33,245 bases of DNA from an uncultured beta proteobacterium (GCA_903830985.1 CAIKVZ010000018.1:1-33245); one strand, 5' to 3'; numbered from the stretch's first letter, positions 1 through 8,941 are shown. Translations and numbers: made by a program. Notes: generated from the letters alone by a model not told the origin.

Positions 1-241
1 CCTTGTGGGTCGGTCCTGTTCGAATCGAGCGGCCGCGAGGCTGCATCGATTTGTGCTCACACTCTCGCTCCCTTGAGGGAGCTTTCCTACTTTCCCCAGA
101 GGGGAAAATGCTTTAAGGGCTGTTATGGCCAGCGACCAGGCGACTCCTTTCGGAGTCTGACTCGGCGATCGAATCGCACCATGCCTCAAATTTAGCCTGT
201 CGGCTGTTGCGGCGCAGCATGCAGGCACTCAAGCGGAAACA
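1..241. other. Left-edge region without a supported gene
   Basis: No convincing complete gene is visible in these 241 bases. They hold three short perfect hairpins (listed separately). On the minus strand a GTG at 58-56, preceded by a GGGAG, opens a frame that reaches the window edge without a stop. In many Burkholderiales a spoT/relA gene follows rpoZ, so this could be its first codons, but the 19 visible codons do not let me recognise it. No tRNA could be folded here. Confidence 0.4.
67..157. other. Three tandem short hairpins
   Basis: Three perfect inverted repeats follow one another: 67-73 with 76-82 (GCTCCCT/AGGGAGC), 91-97 with 101-107 (TTTCCCC/GGGGAAA) and 142-147 with 152-157 (GACTCC/GGAGTC, loop TTTC). 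They lie beyond the intrinsic terminator of gmk-rpoZ. They may be extra transcript ends, a structured small RNA or a structured leader of an unseen gene; the sequence does not decide. Confidence 0.45.
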
Positions 242-266
242 AAAAAGCACCCGACGGGTGCTTTTT
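242..266 (-). terminator. Intrinsic terminator of gmk-rpoZ
   Basis: An 11-base-pair perfect stem (242-252 with 256-266, core AGCACCC/GGGTGCT, 3-base loop) is flanked by A and T tracts, so it can act on either strand. It lies 58 bases after the rpoZ stop on the minus strand and ends with a run of T in that direction, the classic rho-independent form. Confidence 0.9.
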
Positions 267-323
267 ATTGAACTCGAGGCCGGCACAGCCGCAGCGTGCC
301 AGCTGCCTGTCAGCGTCTCAAGC

Positions 324-527
324 TCAGAGCGGAACCTTCTTCAGCATTTCCAGGCCCACCTTGCCGGCAGCGATCTCGCGCAGCGCGGTCACGGCGGGCT
401 TGTTCTTGCTTTCAATTTTCGGTGCATGGCCCTGGCTCAGCATGCGGGCACGGTAGGTCGCAGCCAACACCAACTCAAAGCGGTTGGGAATGAGTTCCAG
501 ACAATCTTCAACGGTGATGCGGGCCAT
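324..527 (-). CDS. rpoZ: RNA polymerase omega subunit
   Basis: Encodes the small omega subunit, which helps assemble and stabilise RNA polymerase by holding the beta' subunit, and which in many bacteria forms part of a ppGpp site. The 67-residue product starts [20 protein letters not shown] and carries the conserved block with R-A-R-M-L around residues 26-30 and the [10 protein letters not shown] segment near the middle, both typical of the family. The length is normal. It starts 15 bases after the gmk stop, so the two genes form one leftward operon, and a strong intrinsic terminator follows. The gmk-rpoZ order is common in proteobacteria. Identification is secure. Confidence 0.96.
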   Translation of the reverse strand: MARITVEDCLELIPNRFELVLAATYRARMLSQGHAPKIESKNKPAVTALREIAAGKVGLEMLKKVPL

Positions 528-542
528 AAATACTCCGGGAAA

Positions 543-1163
543 CTAGGTGATGTTCAATGCCGTGAAAATTTCGGCTCTCGCGCGGCGCTGCGCGGCGAAC
601 TTGAGGCGTTGTGCGTGGACTATCGCTTTGAGGTCGAAAAGTGCACTGTCAAATACCTCGTTGATTATAACGAAGTCGAACTGGCTCACCTGTTTCATCT
701 CGGTCGCGGCGTTTTGCAGGCGCAGCGCGATGGTCTCGGCCGAGTCCTCGCCGCGGCGTTCCAGGCGCGAACGCAGCTCTTCCCAACTTGGCGGCAGGAT
801 GAAGATCAGCACGGCGTTGGTGAAGATCGACTTGACCTGCAGCGCCCCTTGAAAATCGATTTCCAGCACCACGTCTGCGCCCTGTGCAACGCGCTCCTCG
901 ATCGCCTTGCGCGACGTGCCGTAGCGGTGCCCGTGCACCAGCGCCCACTCCATGAAGACGCCCGCGGTCACCATGGCGTCGAACTCGGTCTCGGACGTGA
1001 AAAAGTATTCGCGCCCGTGCTTTTCCTGGCCGCGTGGCGCGCGCGTGGTGTGCGACACCGAGGGCTGAACATGGCTGTCGAGCTGCATCAGCGCGTTCAC
1101 CAGGCTTGATTTTCCGGTCCCGCTGGGGGCCGCAACGACGAACAGATTTCCGGGGTAGTCCAT
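543..1163 (-). CDS. gmk: Guanylate kinase
   Basis: Catalyses ATP-dependent phosphorylation of GMP to GDP in the cytoplasm, an essential step of purine nucleotide supply and recycling. The 206-residue product begins [20 protein letters not shown] with the P-loop A-P-S-G-T-G-K-S at residues 12-19. The GMP-binding region follows, with T-T-R-A-P-R and the G-x-E-Y-F-F block. The open frame extends further upstream to 1580 but that part is not guanylate kinase-like, and the family begins a few residues before the P-loop, so the ATG at 1163 is chosen. No good ribosome binding site precedes it. It is co-transcribed with rpoZ and divergent from mgtA. Confidence 0.95.
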   Translation of the reverse strand: MDYPGNLFVVAAPSGTGKSSLVNALMQLDSHVQPSVSHTTRAPRGQEKHGREYFFTSETEFDAMVTAGVFMEWALVHGHRYGTSRKAIEERVAQGADVVLEIDFQGALQVKSIFTNAVLIFILPPSWEELRSRLERRGEDSAETIALRLQNAATEMKQVSQFDFVIINEVFDSALFDLKAIVHAQRLKFAAQRRARAEIFTALNIT

Positions 1164-1212
1164 AGGATTGAGAAAAAACGTAGACCGGGTATTTTGCACT
1201 TGAAGCCCGGCG

Positions 1213-1235
1213 GGCCGTTTTTGCGGCCACTTTTT
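1213..1235 (+). other. Hairpin with T tract between gmk and mgtA
   Basis: GGCCG (1213-1217) pairs with CGGCC (1224-1228) around a T-rich loop, and ACTTTTT follows at 1229-1235. It has the form of a weak intrinsic terminator on the plus strand, but no gene points into it. It may stop antisense transcription from inside gmk, or form a leader hairpin of gmk on the other strand. Confidence 0.35.
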
Positions 1236-1296
1236 CACCTTGACCACGACGCTGGCCCCACGCTGTGGGCTGCAGTCAGGCCGCGCGATGCAGTGG

Positions 1297-1390
1297 CGTG
1301 CGTTATCGCACGTTGCTGAGGTCGCTCCCGGTTTATGCTGGGGCGTCAGCAACGTGCGTGCCGTCACGGTCCGAAGTGTCGCCCCGTGAT
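1297..1390 (+). promoter_or_regulatory. Structured mgtA leader with competing hairpins
   Basis: The left arm 1307-1319 (CGCACGTTGCTGA) is perfectly complementary to 1346-1358, giving a 13-base-pair stem that continues inside the loop with CGCTCC/GGGGCG. The first six bases of that arm can instead pair with CGTGCG at 1297-1302 (loop TTAT), so the two folds exclude each other. A further hairpin pairs 1363-1369 with 1384-1390. Leaders of mgtA in enterobacteria are long and switch fold in response to Mg2+ or translation of a leader peptide; this leader is of similar length (259 bases). A switch here is inferred, not shown, and the dyad could also be a protein operator. Confidence 0.5.
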
Positions 1391-1400
1391 GCTGGCATGA
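1335..1400 (+). CDS. Possible 21-codon leader peptide upstream of mgtA
   Basis: An ATG in the loop of the large leader hairpin opens a 21-residue frame, [20 protein letters not shown] followed by A and a TGA that ends 22 bases before the mgtA start codon. It is rich in arginine and has two prolines. The ribosome binding site is poor (a GAGG 13 or more bases upstream). The known enterobacterial MgtL leader peptide is short and proline-rich, so position and overlap with the hairpins are suggestive, but composition alone does not prove translation. Confidence 0.25.
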   Translation: MLGRQQRACRHGPKCRPVMLA

Positions 1401-1422
1401 CCGACTGCAAAGGGGGCAAACG

Positions 1423-4200
1423 GTGCACCGGATTCTGACCCAAGGTTTCAGCACTTTTCTGCATCGGCGCCGGGCCAAGCGGCATTTCGAGCGCAGACCC
1501 ATGCTGGCCACGCTGGCCGCGCCGCGCGGCGTTGCCGCCTTGGGACAGGACCTGCTGAACGCGTCGCGCGACGAGCCCACCGCCGCGCTGGCGCGCCTGC
1601 AGTCGCAAGTCGAAGGGCTGGACCCGGCCGAGGCCGCACAGCGTCTGGCGCGGGACGGCCCGAACGAGGTGCAGCACGAGGCGCCGCTGCCCGGCTGGCT
1701 GCGTCTGTGGCGCTGCTACCTCAACCCCTTCAACCTGTTGTTGACAGCGCTGGCCCTGCTGTCCTTTCTGAGTGCCGACGCGAAGGCCACGGTGGTGATT
1801 GGCTTCATGGTGGCCTTGAGCACCGGCATCCGATTTGTCCAGGAGGGGCGTTCTCACCGGGCTGCCGAGAGCCTGCGCGCGCTGGTCAGCAACACCGCCA
1901 CCGTGATCCGTCGCGCCAGGGATTCGACCCCGGGAGCGGCGACCAAGCCACAGGAGATTGCGCTGCGCGAACTGGTGGCTGGCGACGTGGTGGCTCTGTC
2001 CGCGGGCGACATGATCCCGGCCGACTGCCGCTTGCTCAGTGCGCGTGACCTGTTTGTGGCCCAGGCCGCGATGACCGGGGAGTCGTTGCCGGTGGAGAAG
2101 TTCGTGCAGGCCAACGCCGGGTCGGCGTCCCACGCCAAGGCGTCCACGGCCACGCTGGACCTGCGCAACGTGGTCTTCATGGGTACCAACGTCGTTTCTG
2201 GCACCGCTACGGCGCTCGTGGTTGCGACTGGCGGGCGCAGCTACTTCGGCACCCTGGCGGCGCACGCCAGCGCCACCGAGACCGCGCCCAACGCCTTTCA
2301 GACCGGCGTCAACAGCGTGAGCTGGCTGCTGATCCGCTTCGCTTTCGTGATGGTGCCGATCGTGTTCCTCGTCAATGGCTTCACCAAGGGCGACTGGCTG
2401 GAGGCCTTCCTGTTCGCGCTGTCGGTGGCCGTGGGCCTGACGCCCGAAATGCTGCCGATGATCGTCACCAGCACCTTGGCCAAGGGCGCGGTACTGCTGT
2501 CACGCAAGAAGGTCGTGGTCAAACGGTTGGACGCGATCCAGAACTTTGGCGCGATGGACATCCTGTGTACCGACAAGACCGGCACGCTGACGCAGGACAA
2601 GATCGCCCTCGCGCGCCATGCCGATGCCTACGGCCAGGACACCGACGAGGTGCTGAACTTTGCCTTCCTCAACAGCTACTACCAGACCGGTCTCAAGAAC
2701 CTGCTGGACCGGGCCGTGCTCGACCATGTGGAACTGGCGGCCGAGTTGCAGCTGAAAGACGCCTACCGAAAGGTTGACGAGATTCCCTTCGACTTTGAGC
2801 GCAGGCGCATGTCGGTGGTGGTGGCCGCCATGGCGGACGGGCAGGACCGGCACCATGAGTTGATCTGCAAGGGCGCGGTGGAAGAGGTACTCGCCGCGTG
2901 TACGCAGGTCCGAACCCAGGAGCCAGTCGACGCCAGTCTGGACGGCGAGCGCGTCATGCCCACGCTGGCGCTGGACGCGGCGCTGCTGGCGCGCACGCAG
3001 GCGGTCACGGCGGCGCTCAACGCCCAGGGCTTGCGCGTGGTGGCGGTGGCCGTCAAGACCCTGCCGCCAGGTCAGACCACTTACTCGGTGGCCGATGAGG
3101 TGGACCTGACGCTGATCGGCTACATCGCCTTTCTGGATCCGCCCAAGGAGTCGGCGGCGCCGGCGCTGAAGAAGCTGGCTGCGCACGGCGTCGGCGTCAA
3201 AGTGCTGACCGGCGACAACGAACTCGTCACGGCGCAGGTTTGCCGCCAGGTCGGTCTGGCCGCTGACTCGGTGCTGCTGGGCACGCAGGTCGAGGCCTTG
3301 AGCGACGACGCATTGAAAGCTGCGGCCGAGACGCACACTGTCTTCGCCAAGCTCACCCCTCTGCACAAGGAACGCATCGTGCGCGCGCTGCGCGCCGGCG
3401 GTCATGTGGTGGGCTTCATGGGCGACGGCATCAACGACGCGCCGGCGCTTCGTGCCGCCGACATCGGCATTTCGGTGGACAGCGCGGTGGACATCGCCAA
3501 GGAGGCTGCCGACATCATTCCGCTGGAAAAAAGCCTGCTGGTGCTCGACGATGGCGTGGTCGAGGGCCGCCGCACTTTTTGCAACATGCTCAAGTACATC
3601 CGCATGACGGCCAGCTCCAACTTTGGCAACGTGCTGAGCGTGCTGGTGGCGAGCGCGTTCCTGCCCTTTTTGCCCATGCTGCCGCTGCAACTGCTGGTGC
3701 AAAACCTGCTGTACGACATCGGCCAGACCGGTATCCCGTTCGATAACGTCGACTCCGAACTGGTGCGCAAGCCGCTGAAATGGAACCCGGCTGACATCGG
3801 GCGCTTCATGCTATTTTTCGGCCCCATCAGCTCGCTCTTCGACATCATCAGCTTCGCCATCCTGTGGGGGGTGTTTGACGCCAACAGCGTGGCCCGGCAG
3901 ACGCTGTTCCAGTCGGGCTGGTTCGTCGTCGGCCTGCTGACCCAGACGCTGGTGGTGCACATGCTGCGCACGCCCAAGCTGCCCTTTGTGCGAAGCCGTG
4001 CCGCGGCCCCGCTGTTGGTGATGACGCTGGCGATCATGGCGCTGGGCCTGTGGCTGCCGCTGGGGCCGCTGGCCGGCTACTTCAAGCTGCAGGCCTTGCC
4101 TGTGGCCTACTACGGCTGGTTGGCGGCGATACTGTTGGGCTACGGCACGCTGACCACGGTGATGAAGCGCTTCTACATCCGCCGCTACGGCTGGCAATGA
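1423..4200 (+). CDS. mgtA: Magnesium-transporting P-type ATPase (type IIIB)
   Basis: Imports Mg2+ across the inner membrane using ATP. The 925-residue product has the N-terminal cation ATPase segment (about 60-120), the actuator domain with M-T-G-E-S-L-P, the phosphorylation motif D-K-T-G-T-L-T with the catalytic aspartate at residue 384, the hinge [11 protein letters not shown], and a block of C-terminal membrane helices ending near [17 protein letters not shown], typical of MgtA/MgtB. The GTG at 1423 is preferred because AGGGGG lies just upstream and the length then matches the family; an ATG at 1501 is the alternative. It has a long structured leader, and its 3' end overlaps the end of the convergent lysR-type gene by 16 bases. 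Confidence 0.93.
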   Translation: MHRILTQGFSTFLHRRRAKRHFERRPMLATLAAPRGVAALGQDLLNASRDEPTAALARLQSQVEGLDPAEAAQRLARDGPNEVQHEAPLPGWLRLWRCYLNPFNLLLTALALLSFLSADAKATVVIGFMVALSTGIRFVQEGRSHRAAESLRALVSNTATVIRRARDSTPGAATKPQEIALRELVAGDVVALSAGDMIPADCRLLSARDLFVAQAAMTGESLPVEKFVQANAGSASHAKASTATLDLRNVVFMGTNVVSGTATALVVATGGRSYFGTLAAHASATETAPNAFQTGVNSVSWLLIRFAFVMVPIVFLVNGFTKGDWLEAFLFALSVAVGLTPEMLPMIVTSTLAKGAVLLSRKKVVVKRLDAIQNFGAMDILCTDKTGTLTQDKIALARHADAYGQDTDEVLNFAFLNSYYQTGLKNLLDRAVLDHVELAAELQLKDAYRKVDEIPFDFERRRMSVVVAAMADGQDRHHELICKGAVEEVLAACTQVRTQEPVDASLDGERVMPTLALDAALLARTQAVTAALNAQGLRVVAVAVKTLPPGQTTYSVADEVDLTLIGYIAFLDPPKESAAPALKKLAAHGVGVKVLTGDNELVTAQVCRQVGLAADSVLLGTQVEALSDDALKAAAETHTVFAKLTPLHKERIVRALRAGGHVVGFMGDGINDAPALRAADIGISVDSAVDIAKEAADIIPLEKSLLVLDDGVVEGRRTFCNMLKYIRMTASSNFGNVLSVLVASAFLPFLPMLPLQLLVQNLLYDIGQTGIPFDNVDSELVRKPLKWNPADIGRFMLFFGPISSLFDIISFAILWGVFDANSVARQTLFQSGWFVVGLLTQTLVVHMLRTPKLPFVRSRAAAPLLVMTLAIMALGLWLPLGPLAGYFKLQALPVAYYGWLAAILLGYGTLTTVMKRFYIRRYGWQ

Positions 4201-5153
4201 ACCTTGGCGCGGCGCGCACGGCCGCGCGGCGACGCGGTCTGAATGTGTGCGGCCTGGGCAGCACCGGCCTTGATGAAGCAGTCCACCGCAAACTGCGCCA
4301 TCGGCGAGTGGGTCCTGCCCTTGAGCGCAAACAGTCCCATGTCGTTGAACAAGGGCGGCAGGTCGCTGATGTCGAGGCGCACCAGGCGGGCGCCTTGCAC
4401 TTCCTGGAGGGCACCCGCGTCGGGACAGGCCAGCACGGTGTCGGTCCCCATGCAAACTGTTTTCAGCAGGTTCAGATCGTCGCACTCGATGGCAAACGGC
4501 AGCAACTTGCCCGGCTCCAGTCCCATCAGGGTGCTCATCAGCATGCGCACGTTTTCCGGGACGCGCACGCTGGCGATACCGTACGGCAGCAGTGCGGCGG
4601 CTTTCATGGTGGGCAGCGCCAGCAGGGGATGGCCCTGGCGGACGTAAAAACCTGCGGACAGGCGACCGATGTGGGTGAGTACCAGGTCCGACGCTTCAGG
4701 CACCAGGCTGATATTGGCCAGGAAGAAGTCCAATTCCTCGGCACGCAAATGCTCGGCCAGGTAATTCGCGTTGTTGACTTCCACGCGCGTGTTCACGCCC
4801 TGAAAGCGCGACCGCAGTTCCATCAGCAGGGCGGGCAACAGGGTGGCTGCGGGATAGGGCCCGACACCAAAAGCGAGGTCCCCGATCAGGCGTTCGCGAT
4901 ACAGGCTGACGTCGCGCTCCAGGCAACGGCTGTCAAACACCAGTTTGCGTGCGCGCTCGACGACGAATGCACCCGCGTCGGTACAGGTCACCTCGAGTGA
5001 GTTGCGATCGAACAGCTGCAGGCCCAGTTCTTCTTCTGCTGCCTGCACGCTGCGGCTGAAGGCCGGTTGGCTGAGGTGGCACTGCTGCGCTGCGCGGCTG
5101 AAGTTGCGGGTGTCGGCGAGTGCCACAAGGTGCTTCAGGCGTCTCAAGTCCAT
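4185..5153 (-). CDS. LysR-family regulator of the alkyl sulfate cassette (SdsB-like position)
   Basis: A 322-residue LysR-type transcription factor. Residues 1-60 form the winged helix-turn-helix (MDLRRLKHLVALADTRNFSR, then AAQQCHLSQPAFSRSVQAAE), followed by the periplasmic-binding-like effector domain (about 90-300). An ATG at 5153 is preceded on its strand by CTGGAG, a good ribosome binding site. It is divergent from the GMC dehydrogenase and alkyl sulfatase genes across a 176-base gap with paired AATGCATT sites, the usual arrangement of a LysR protein with its target operon. In Pseudomonas a LysR protein, SdsB, lies beside alkyl sulfatase SdsA, so the role is inferred by position. The effector is unknown. 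Confidence 0.88.
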   Translation of the reverse strand: MDLRRLKHLVALADTRNFSRAAQQCHLSQPAFSRSVQAAEEELGLQLFDRNSLEVTCTDAGAFVVERARKLVFDSRCLERDVSLYRERLIGDLAFGVGPYPAATLLPALLMELRSRFQGVNTRVEVNNANYLAEHLRAEELDFFLANISLVPEASDLVLTHIGRLSAGFYVRQGHPLLALPTMKAAALLPYGIASVRVPENVRMLMSTLMGLEPGKLLPFAIECDDLNLLKTVCMGTDTVLACPDAGALQEVQGARLVRLDISDLPPLFNDMGLFALKGRTHSPMAQFAVDCFIKAGAAQAAHIQTASPRGRARRAKVHCQP

Positions 5154-5185
5154 GGGATCTCCAGGAGTTTCCTTGATTATGCAGT

Positions 5186-5216
5186 GAATGCATTGATGTG
5201 TTCATTCGAATGCATT
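5186..5216. promoter_or_regulatory. Candidate LysR operator: two GAATGCATT sites 22 bases apart
   Basis: The nonamer GAATGCATT occurs at 5186-5194 and again at 5208-5216, exactly 22 bases (two helical turns) apart, each with the palindrome AATGCATT. Between them CATTCGAATG (5203-5212) is a perfect 10-base palindrome. LysR proteins bind as tetramers to two sites on one face of the helix, which this spacing would satisfy. It lies in the gap between the divergent lysR-type gene and the dehydrogenase gene. Confidence 0.6.
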
Positions 5217-5244
5217 GGACGGACCGGCTGCCTGATCCCACAAT
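5215..5244 (+). promoter_or_regulatory. Possible promoter of the alkyl sulfate operon
   Basis: TTGGAC (5215-5220) and CACAAT (5239-5244), 18 bases apart, resemble weak sigma-70 hexamers. The -35 hexamer overlaps the right-hand LysR half-site, as expected for an activated promoter. This is assigned by eye only. Confidence 0.3.
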
Positions 5245-5329
5245 CGCCCAGCCCAAAAAGGGCAAGGTTCTTGGACGCGTTGACAGGCGCAAGGCCCAGG
5301 GATTCAAAAAAACATACTGGAGACAAAGC

Positions 5330-6934
5330 ATGACAAGCGCGGAATTTGACTATGTCGTTGTCGGGGCCGGCTCGGCCGGCTGTGTGCTGGCGAGCCGTCT
5401 GAGCGAGGATCCGAGTATCAGCGTGTGCCTGCTGGAGGCCGGAGGCCCGGACAAGAGCGTGCTGATCCACGCACCGGCGGGGGTCGTTGCCATGGTCCCC
5501 ACGAAGATCAACAACTACGCGTTCGAGACCGTGTCCCAGCCCGGTCTGAATGGCCGCCGTGGCTACCAGCCGCGTGGCAAGACGCTGGGCGGCTCCAGCT
5601 CCATCAACGCCATGCTGTACGTGCGTGGCAACAAGTGGGACTACGACCAATGGGCCGAGTTGGGCAACCCCGGTTGGACCTATGACGAGGTGCTGCCGCT
5701 GTTTCGGCGCAGCGAAAACAACGAGCAGTTCGTGAATGAATTTCACGGCCAGGGCGGCCCGCTGAACGTGACCTATCAAAACCATGCCAGCCCGGTCAAC
5801 CAGATGTTTCTGCAAGCCGCGCGCTTGCAAGGCCTGGCCCTCAACCCCGACTACAACGGCGCCGAGCAGGAGGGTGCCTTCCTGTACCAGGTGAACCAGA
5901 AGAACGGCGAGCGCTGCAGCGCCGCCAAGGGCTTTCTGACGCCGAATCTGTCGCGGCCCAATCTCCAGGTGCTGACCCACGCGACCTCGGCCAAGCTGCT
6001 GCTTGAAGGCCGAAGGGCCTGCGGCGTGGCCTATCACCAGGACGGGCAGGTCAGGCAGGTCAAGGCACGGCGCGAAGTGATCGTGACGGCCGGCGCCTTC
6101 GGCTCGCCCCAACTGCTGATGCTGTCGGGCATAGGGGCGGGGGCCGAACTGCAAGAGTTTGGCCTGCCCGTGGTGCAGGATCTGCCCGGTGTGGGCAAGA
6201 ACCTGCATGACCACATCGATTACGTTCAGACCTGGCGCGTGCCCAGCAGCACCGACACCGTGGGGTTGTCGCTGCGCGGGGCCGGCAAGGTGAGCAGCGC
6301 CATGCTGGAGTGGAAGAACAAGCGTTCGGGTCTGATGACAACGACTTTCGCCACTGCAGGGGCCTTCCTGCGCTCCGCCGACGACGTGCCGCGGCCCGAT
6401 CTGCAACTGGTGTTCGTCATCGCCATCGTGGACGACCATGCGCGCAAGATGCATTGGGGCCACGGCATCTCCTGCCACGTCGAGGTGCTCCGACCGCACA
6501 GCCGCGGCACGGTGGCGCTGAGCAGCGCCGACCCCTTTGCGGCACCCCTGATCGACCCGCAGTTCCTGGCCGACGAGCGTGACATGAGCCTGCTGCTCAA
6601 GGGCGCGCAGTGGCAGCAGCGCCTCATCGAATCAAAGCCCTTCGATGCAATCCGCGGCAAGATGTTGTACGCCACGCGCCTCGATGATCCTGTGCACATG
6701 ACGCAGGACATTCGCAACCGGGCCGATACGCAGTACCACCCGGTGGGCAGCTGCAAGATGGGCCCGGACAGCGACGCGCTGGCCGTGGTCGACGCCAATC
6801 TGTGCGTCAGGGGCATTGCCGGCTTGCGCGTGGCCGACGCCTCCATCATGCCCAGCGTGACCGGCGGCAACACCAACGCACCGACCATCATGATCGCCGA
6901 AAAGTGCGCCAAGCTGCTGCGTGCGCGACACTGA
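5330..6934 (+). CDS. GMC-family alcohol dehydrogenase, AlkJ-like
   Basis: An FAD-dependent dehydrogenase expected to oxidise a primary alcohol to the aldehyde at the inner membrane face. The 534-residue product begins MTSAEFDYVVVGAGSAGCVL with the FAD-binding GxGxxG motif, then GMC signature 1 (G-K-T-L-G-G-S-S-S-I-N-A-M-L-Y-V-R-G, about 86-103) and signature 2 (G-A-F-G-S-P-Q-L-L-M-L-S-G-I-G). The catalytic histidine is H470 in Y-H-P-V-G-S-C, and the G-G-N-T-N-A-P block follows at 512-518. The open frame reaches back to 5198, but the ATG at 5330 is preceded by GGAGAC and sits a few residues before the FAD motif. It resembles AlkJ and choline dehydrogenase; as first gene before an alkyl sulfatase, a long-chain alcohol substrate is the best inference. 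Confidence 0.9.
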   Translation: MTSAEFDYVVVGAGSAGCVLASRLSEDPSISVCLLEAGGPDKSVLIHAPAGVVAMVPTKINNYAFETVSQPGLNGRRGYQPRGKTLGGSSSINAMLYVRGNKWDYDQWAELGNPGWTYDEVLPLFRRSENNEQFVNEFHGQGGPLNVTYQNHASPVNQMFLQAARLQGLALNPDYNGAEQEGAFLYQVNQKNGERCSAAKGFLTPNLSRPNLQVLTHATSAKLLLEGRRACGVAYHQDGQVRQVKARREVIVTAGAFGSPQLLMLSGIGAGAELQEFGLPVVQDLPGVGKNLHDHIDYVQTWRVPSSTDTVGLSLRGAGKVSSAMLEWKNKRSGLMTTTFATAGAFLRSADDVPRPDLQLVFVIAIVDDHARKMHWGHGISCHVEVLRPHSRGTVALSSADPFAAPLIDPQFLADERDMSLLLKGAQWQQRLIESKPFDAIRGKMLYATRLDDPVHMTQDIRNRADTQYHPVGSCKMGPDSDALAVVDANLCVRGIAGLRVADASIMPSVTGGNTNAPTIMIAEKCAKLLRARH

Positions 6935-6973
6935 GATGCACACTTGCACCCCTATAAGAACGACTAGGAGACA

Positions 6974-8941
6974 ATGATGAAGAAGATAATTTATGCGCTG
7001 CTGGCAGCGCTTCTCACGCTGGCCGCCGGCTGCAGCAAAACCGGTGGCGTGGGCGGAGCGGCGGGCGACGCCAGTCAGGAAACTCTCAAGGTCAACGCGC
7101 AGTTTGCCAAGGAACTCAAGCTCGACGAGCCACAGGACTTCGAGGACGCCAAACGCGGCTTCATGGCCAAGCCCACGGGCAAGATCGTGCAGGCCGATGG
7201 CACGGTTCTGAAGGACTTCGAGGCCTACAACTTTCTCGACGGCAAGGCACCCGACACCGTCAACCCCAGCCTGTGGCGGCACGCGCAGCTCAACGCCAAC
7301 CTGGGACTGTTCAAGGTGACCGACGGGGTCTACCAGTTGCGCGGCTTTGACATCGCCAACATGACGCTGATCGAAGGCAAGACCGGCTGGATCGTGGTCG
7401 ACCCCCTGACCGCGCGCGAGACCGCCGCCGCAGCACTGGCCTTCGCACGCCAGCAGCTGGGCGACAAGCCGGTCTCCGCCGTGATCCTGACCCATGCCCA
7501 TGCCGACCATTTCGGCGGCGTGCTGGGCGTGGTTACGCCCAGGGAAGTGGCCGAGCGCAACATCCCGGTGGTGGCGTCGGCCGGCTTTCTGGAGGAGGCC
7601 ACGAGTGAAAATATCATGGTGGGTACCGGCATGGCGCGCCGCTCCATGTACCAGTTCGGCCGCGACCTGCCGCGCTCGGCCAAGGGCAATGTGGACACGG
7701 GTCTGGGCAAGGACGTGGCCTATGGCGCCATCGGCATCATGGCGCCCAACTGGCTGATCTTCAAGCCGACCCAGCCCATGCAACTCGATGGCGTGGACTT
7801 CGTGTTCCACAACGTGCCCGGCGCCGAATGCCCGGCTGAAATGACCTTCAGCATCCCCGCCAAGAAGCTCTACGACGGCGCGGAGAACCTGTCGCAAACC
7901 ATGCACAACCTGCTGCCGGTGCGCGGCGCCAAGGTGCGCGACGCCCTGCGCTGGTCCAACTACATGGAGCAGGCGCTGGAGCAGACCCGGGACGCAGAGA
8001 TCTACATGGGTTCGCACAACTGGCCGGTGTGGGGCAATGCGAACATCCGCAAGTTTGTCACCATGCACCGCGACGTCTACAAGTTCACGCACGACCAGAC
8101 CGTGCGCCTGATCAATGCGGGCTTCACGCCGCGCGAGATCGCCGATACGGTGAAGCTGCCCAAGTCGCTGTCCGAGTTCTTTGGCGTGCGCGGCTACTAC
8201 GGCGACATCCGCCACAACGTCAAGGCGGTCTACCAGTTCTACATGGGCGCCTACGACGGCAACCCGGCCAACCTCAACCCCCTGCCGCCACAGGAATCAG
8301 CCAAAAAATACCTGGAGCTCATGGGCGGCGCGGACAAGGCCGTCGCTGCCGCCCAGGCGGCTTACGACAAGGGAGAATACCGCTGGGCCGCGGAGCTGTT
8401 GAACCAGGCGGTGTTCGGCGACCCGTCGAGCAAGGCGGCGAAAGAGTTGCTGGCCAAGACCTATGAGCAGATGGGCTACATGTCCGAGGCGGCCACCTGG
8501 CGCAACTCCTACCTGACTGCGGCGCAGGAATTGCGCAACGGGCCTCCGACCAAGGGCGCCTCCAAGGCCATGCTGATGGAAATGCTGCTGCAAACCCCCA
8601 TGGAGCGTTTCCTGGAGGCCATGGCCGCCGGCCTGAACGGACCAGACGCCGAGGGCAAGAACCTCAAAGTGAATCTGGTGCTGACCGACCTGAAGGAGTC
8701 CTATGTGCTGTGGCTGGAAAATTCGGTGCTGCACTTTAGAAGCGGCGAGCCCGAAAAAGATGCCAATGCCACGCTGACACTGACCAAGGAAATATTTGTC
8801 AAGATGATCGCGGGAACGGGCGGAGTCAAGGACACCTTGCTCAGCGACGACCTGAAGATTGGCGGCAGCACGATCGACCTGGTGCGCTTCTTCACGCTGA
8901 TCGACAAGGCGCCGGGGACCTTTGCCATCGTCACCAAGTGA
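6974..8941 (+). CDS. Alkyl sulfatase lipoprotein (SdsA1-type, metallo-beta-lactamase fold)
   Basis: Hydrolyses primary alkyl sulfates such as dodecyl sulfate to the alcohol and sulfate. The 655-residue product starts with a lipoprotein signal (lipobox L-A-A-G-C, cysteine at 20), so it should be exported and membrane-anchored. The zinc site T-H-A-H-A-D-H supplies H174, H176, D178 and H179. E285 (G-A-E-C-P-A-E), E304 and H348 (G-S-H-N-W-P) fall where the binuclear site of SdsA1-type enzymes has its other ligands, so the site looks complete. An alkyl sulfatase dimerisation region and a C-terminal SCP2-like domain (about 530-655) follow. A GGAGAC lies before the ATGATG start, and the gene begins 39 bases after the dehydrogenase. 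Lipidation is unusual; well-studied relatives are secreted or periplasmic. Confidence 0.92.
   Translation: MMKKIIYALLAALLTLAAGCSKTGGVGGAAGDASQETLKVNAQFAKELKLDEPQDFEDAKRGFMAKPTGKIVQADGTVLKDFEAYNFLDGKAPDTVNPSLWRHAQLNANLGLFKVTDGVYQLRGFDIANMTLIEGKTGWIVVDPLTARETAAAALAFARQQLGDKPVSAVILTHAHADHFGGVLGVVTPREVAERNIPVVASAGFLEEATSENIMVGTGMARRSMYQFGRDLPRSAKGNVDTGLGKDVAYGAIGIMAPNWLIFKPTQPMQLDGVDFVFHNVPGAECPAEMTFSIPAKKLYDGAENLSQTMHNLLPVRGAKVRDALRWSNYMEQALEQTRDAEIYMGSHNWPVWGNANIRKFVTMHRDVYKFTHDQTVRLINAGFTPREIADTVKLPKSLSEFFGVRGYYGDIRHNVKAVYQFYMGAYDGNPANLNPLPPQESAKKYLELMGGADKAVAAAQAAYDKGEYRWAAELLNQAVFGDPSSKAAKELLAKTYEQMGYMSEAATWRNSYLTAAQELRNGPPTKGASKAMLMEMLLQTPMERFLEAMAAGLNGPDAEGKNLKVNLVLTDLKESYVLWLENSVLHFRSGEPEKDANATLTLTKEIFVKMIAGTGGVKDTLLSDDLKIGGSTIDLVRFFTLIDKAPGTFAIVTK

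Noticed and set aside
9-40. A TTCGAAT resembling a tRNA T-loop
   Set aside because: The flanking bases cannot form the five-pair T-stem, and no acceptor or anticodon arms are found on either strand.
207-1109. A 300-codon open frame on the plus strand over rpoZ and gmk
   Set aside because: Both genes beneath it are certain and it has no recognisable motif.
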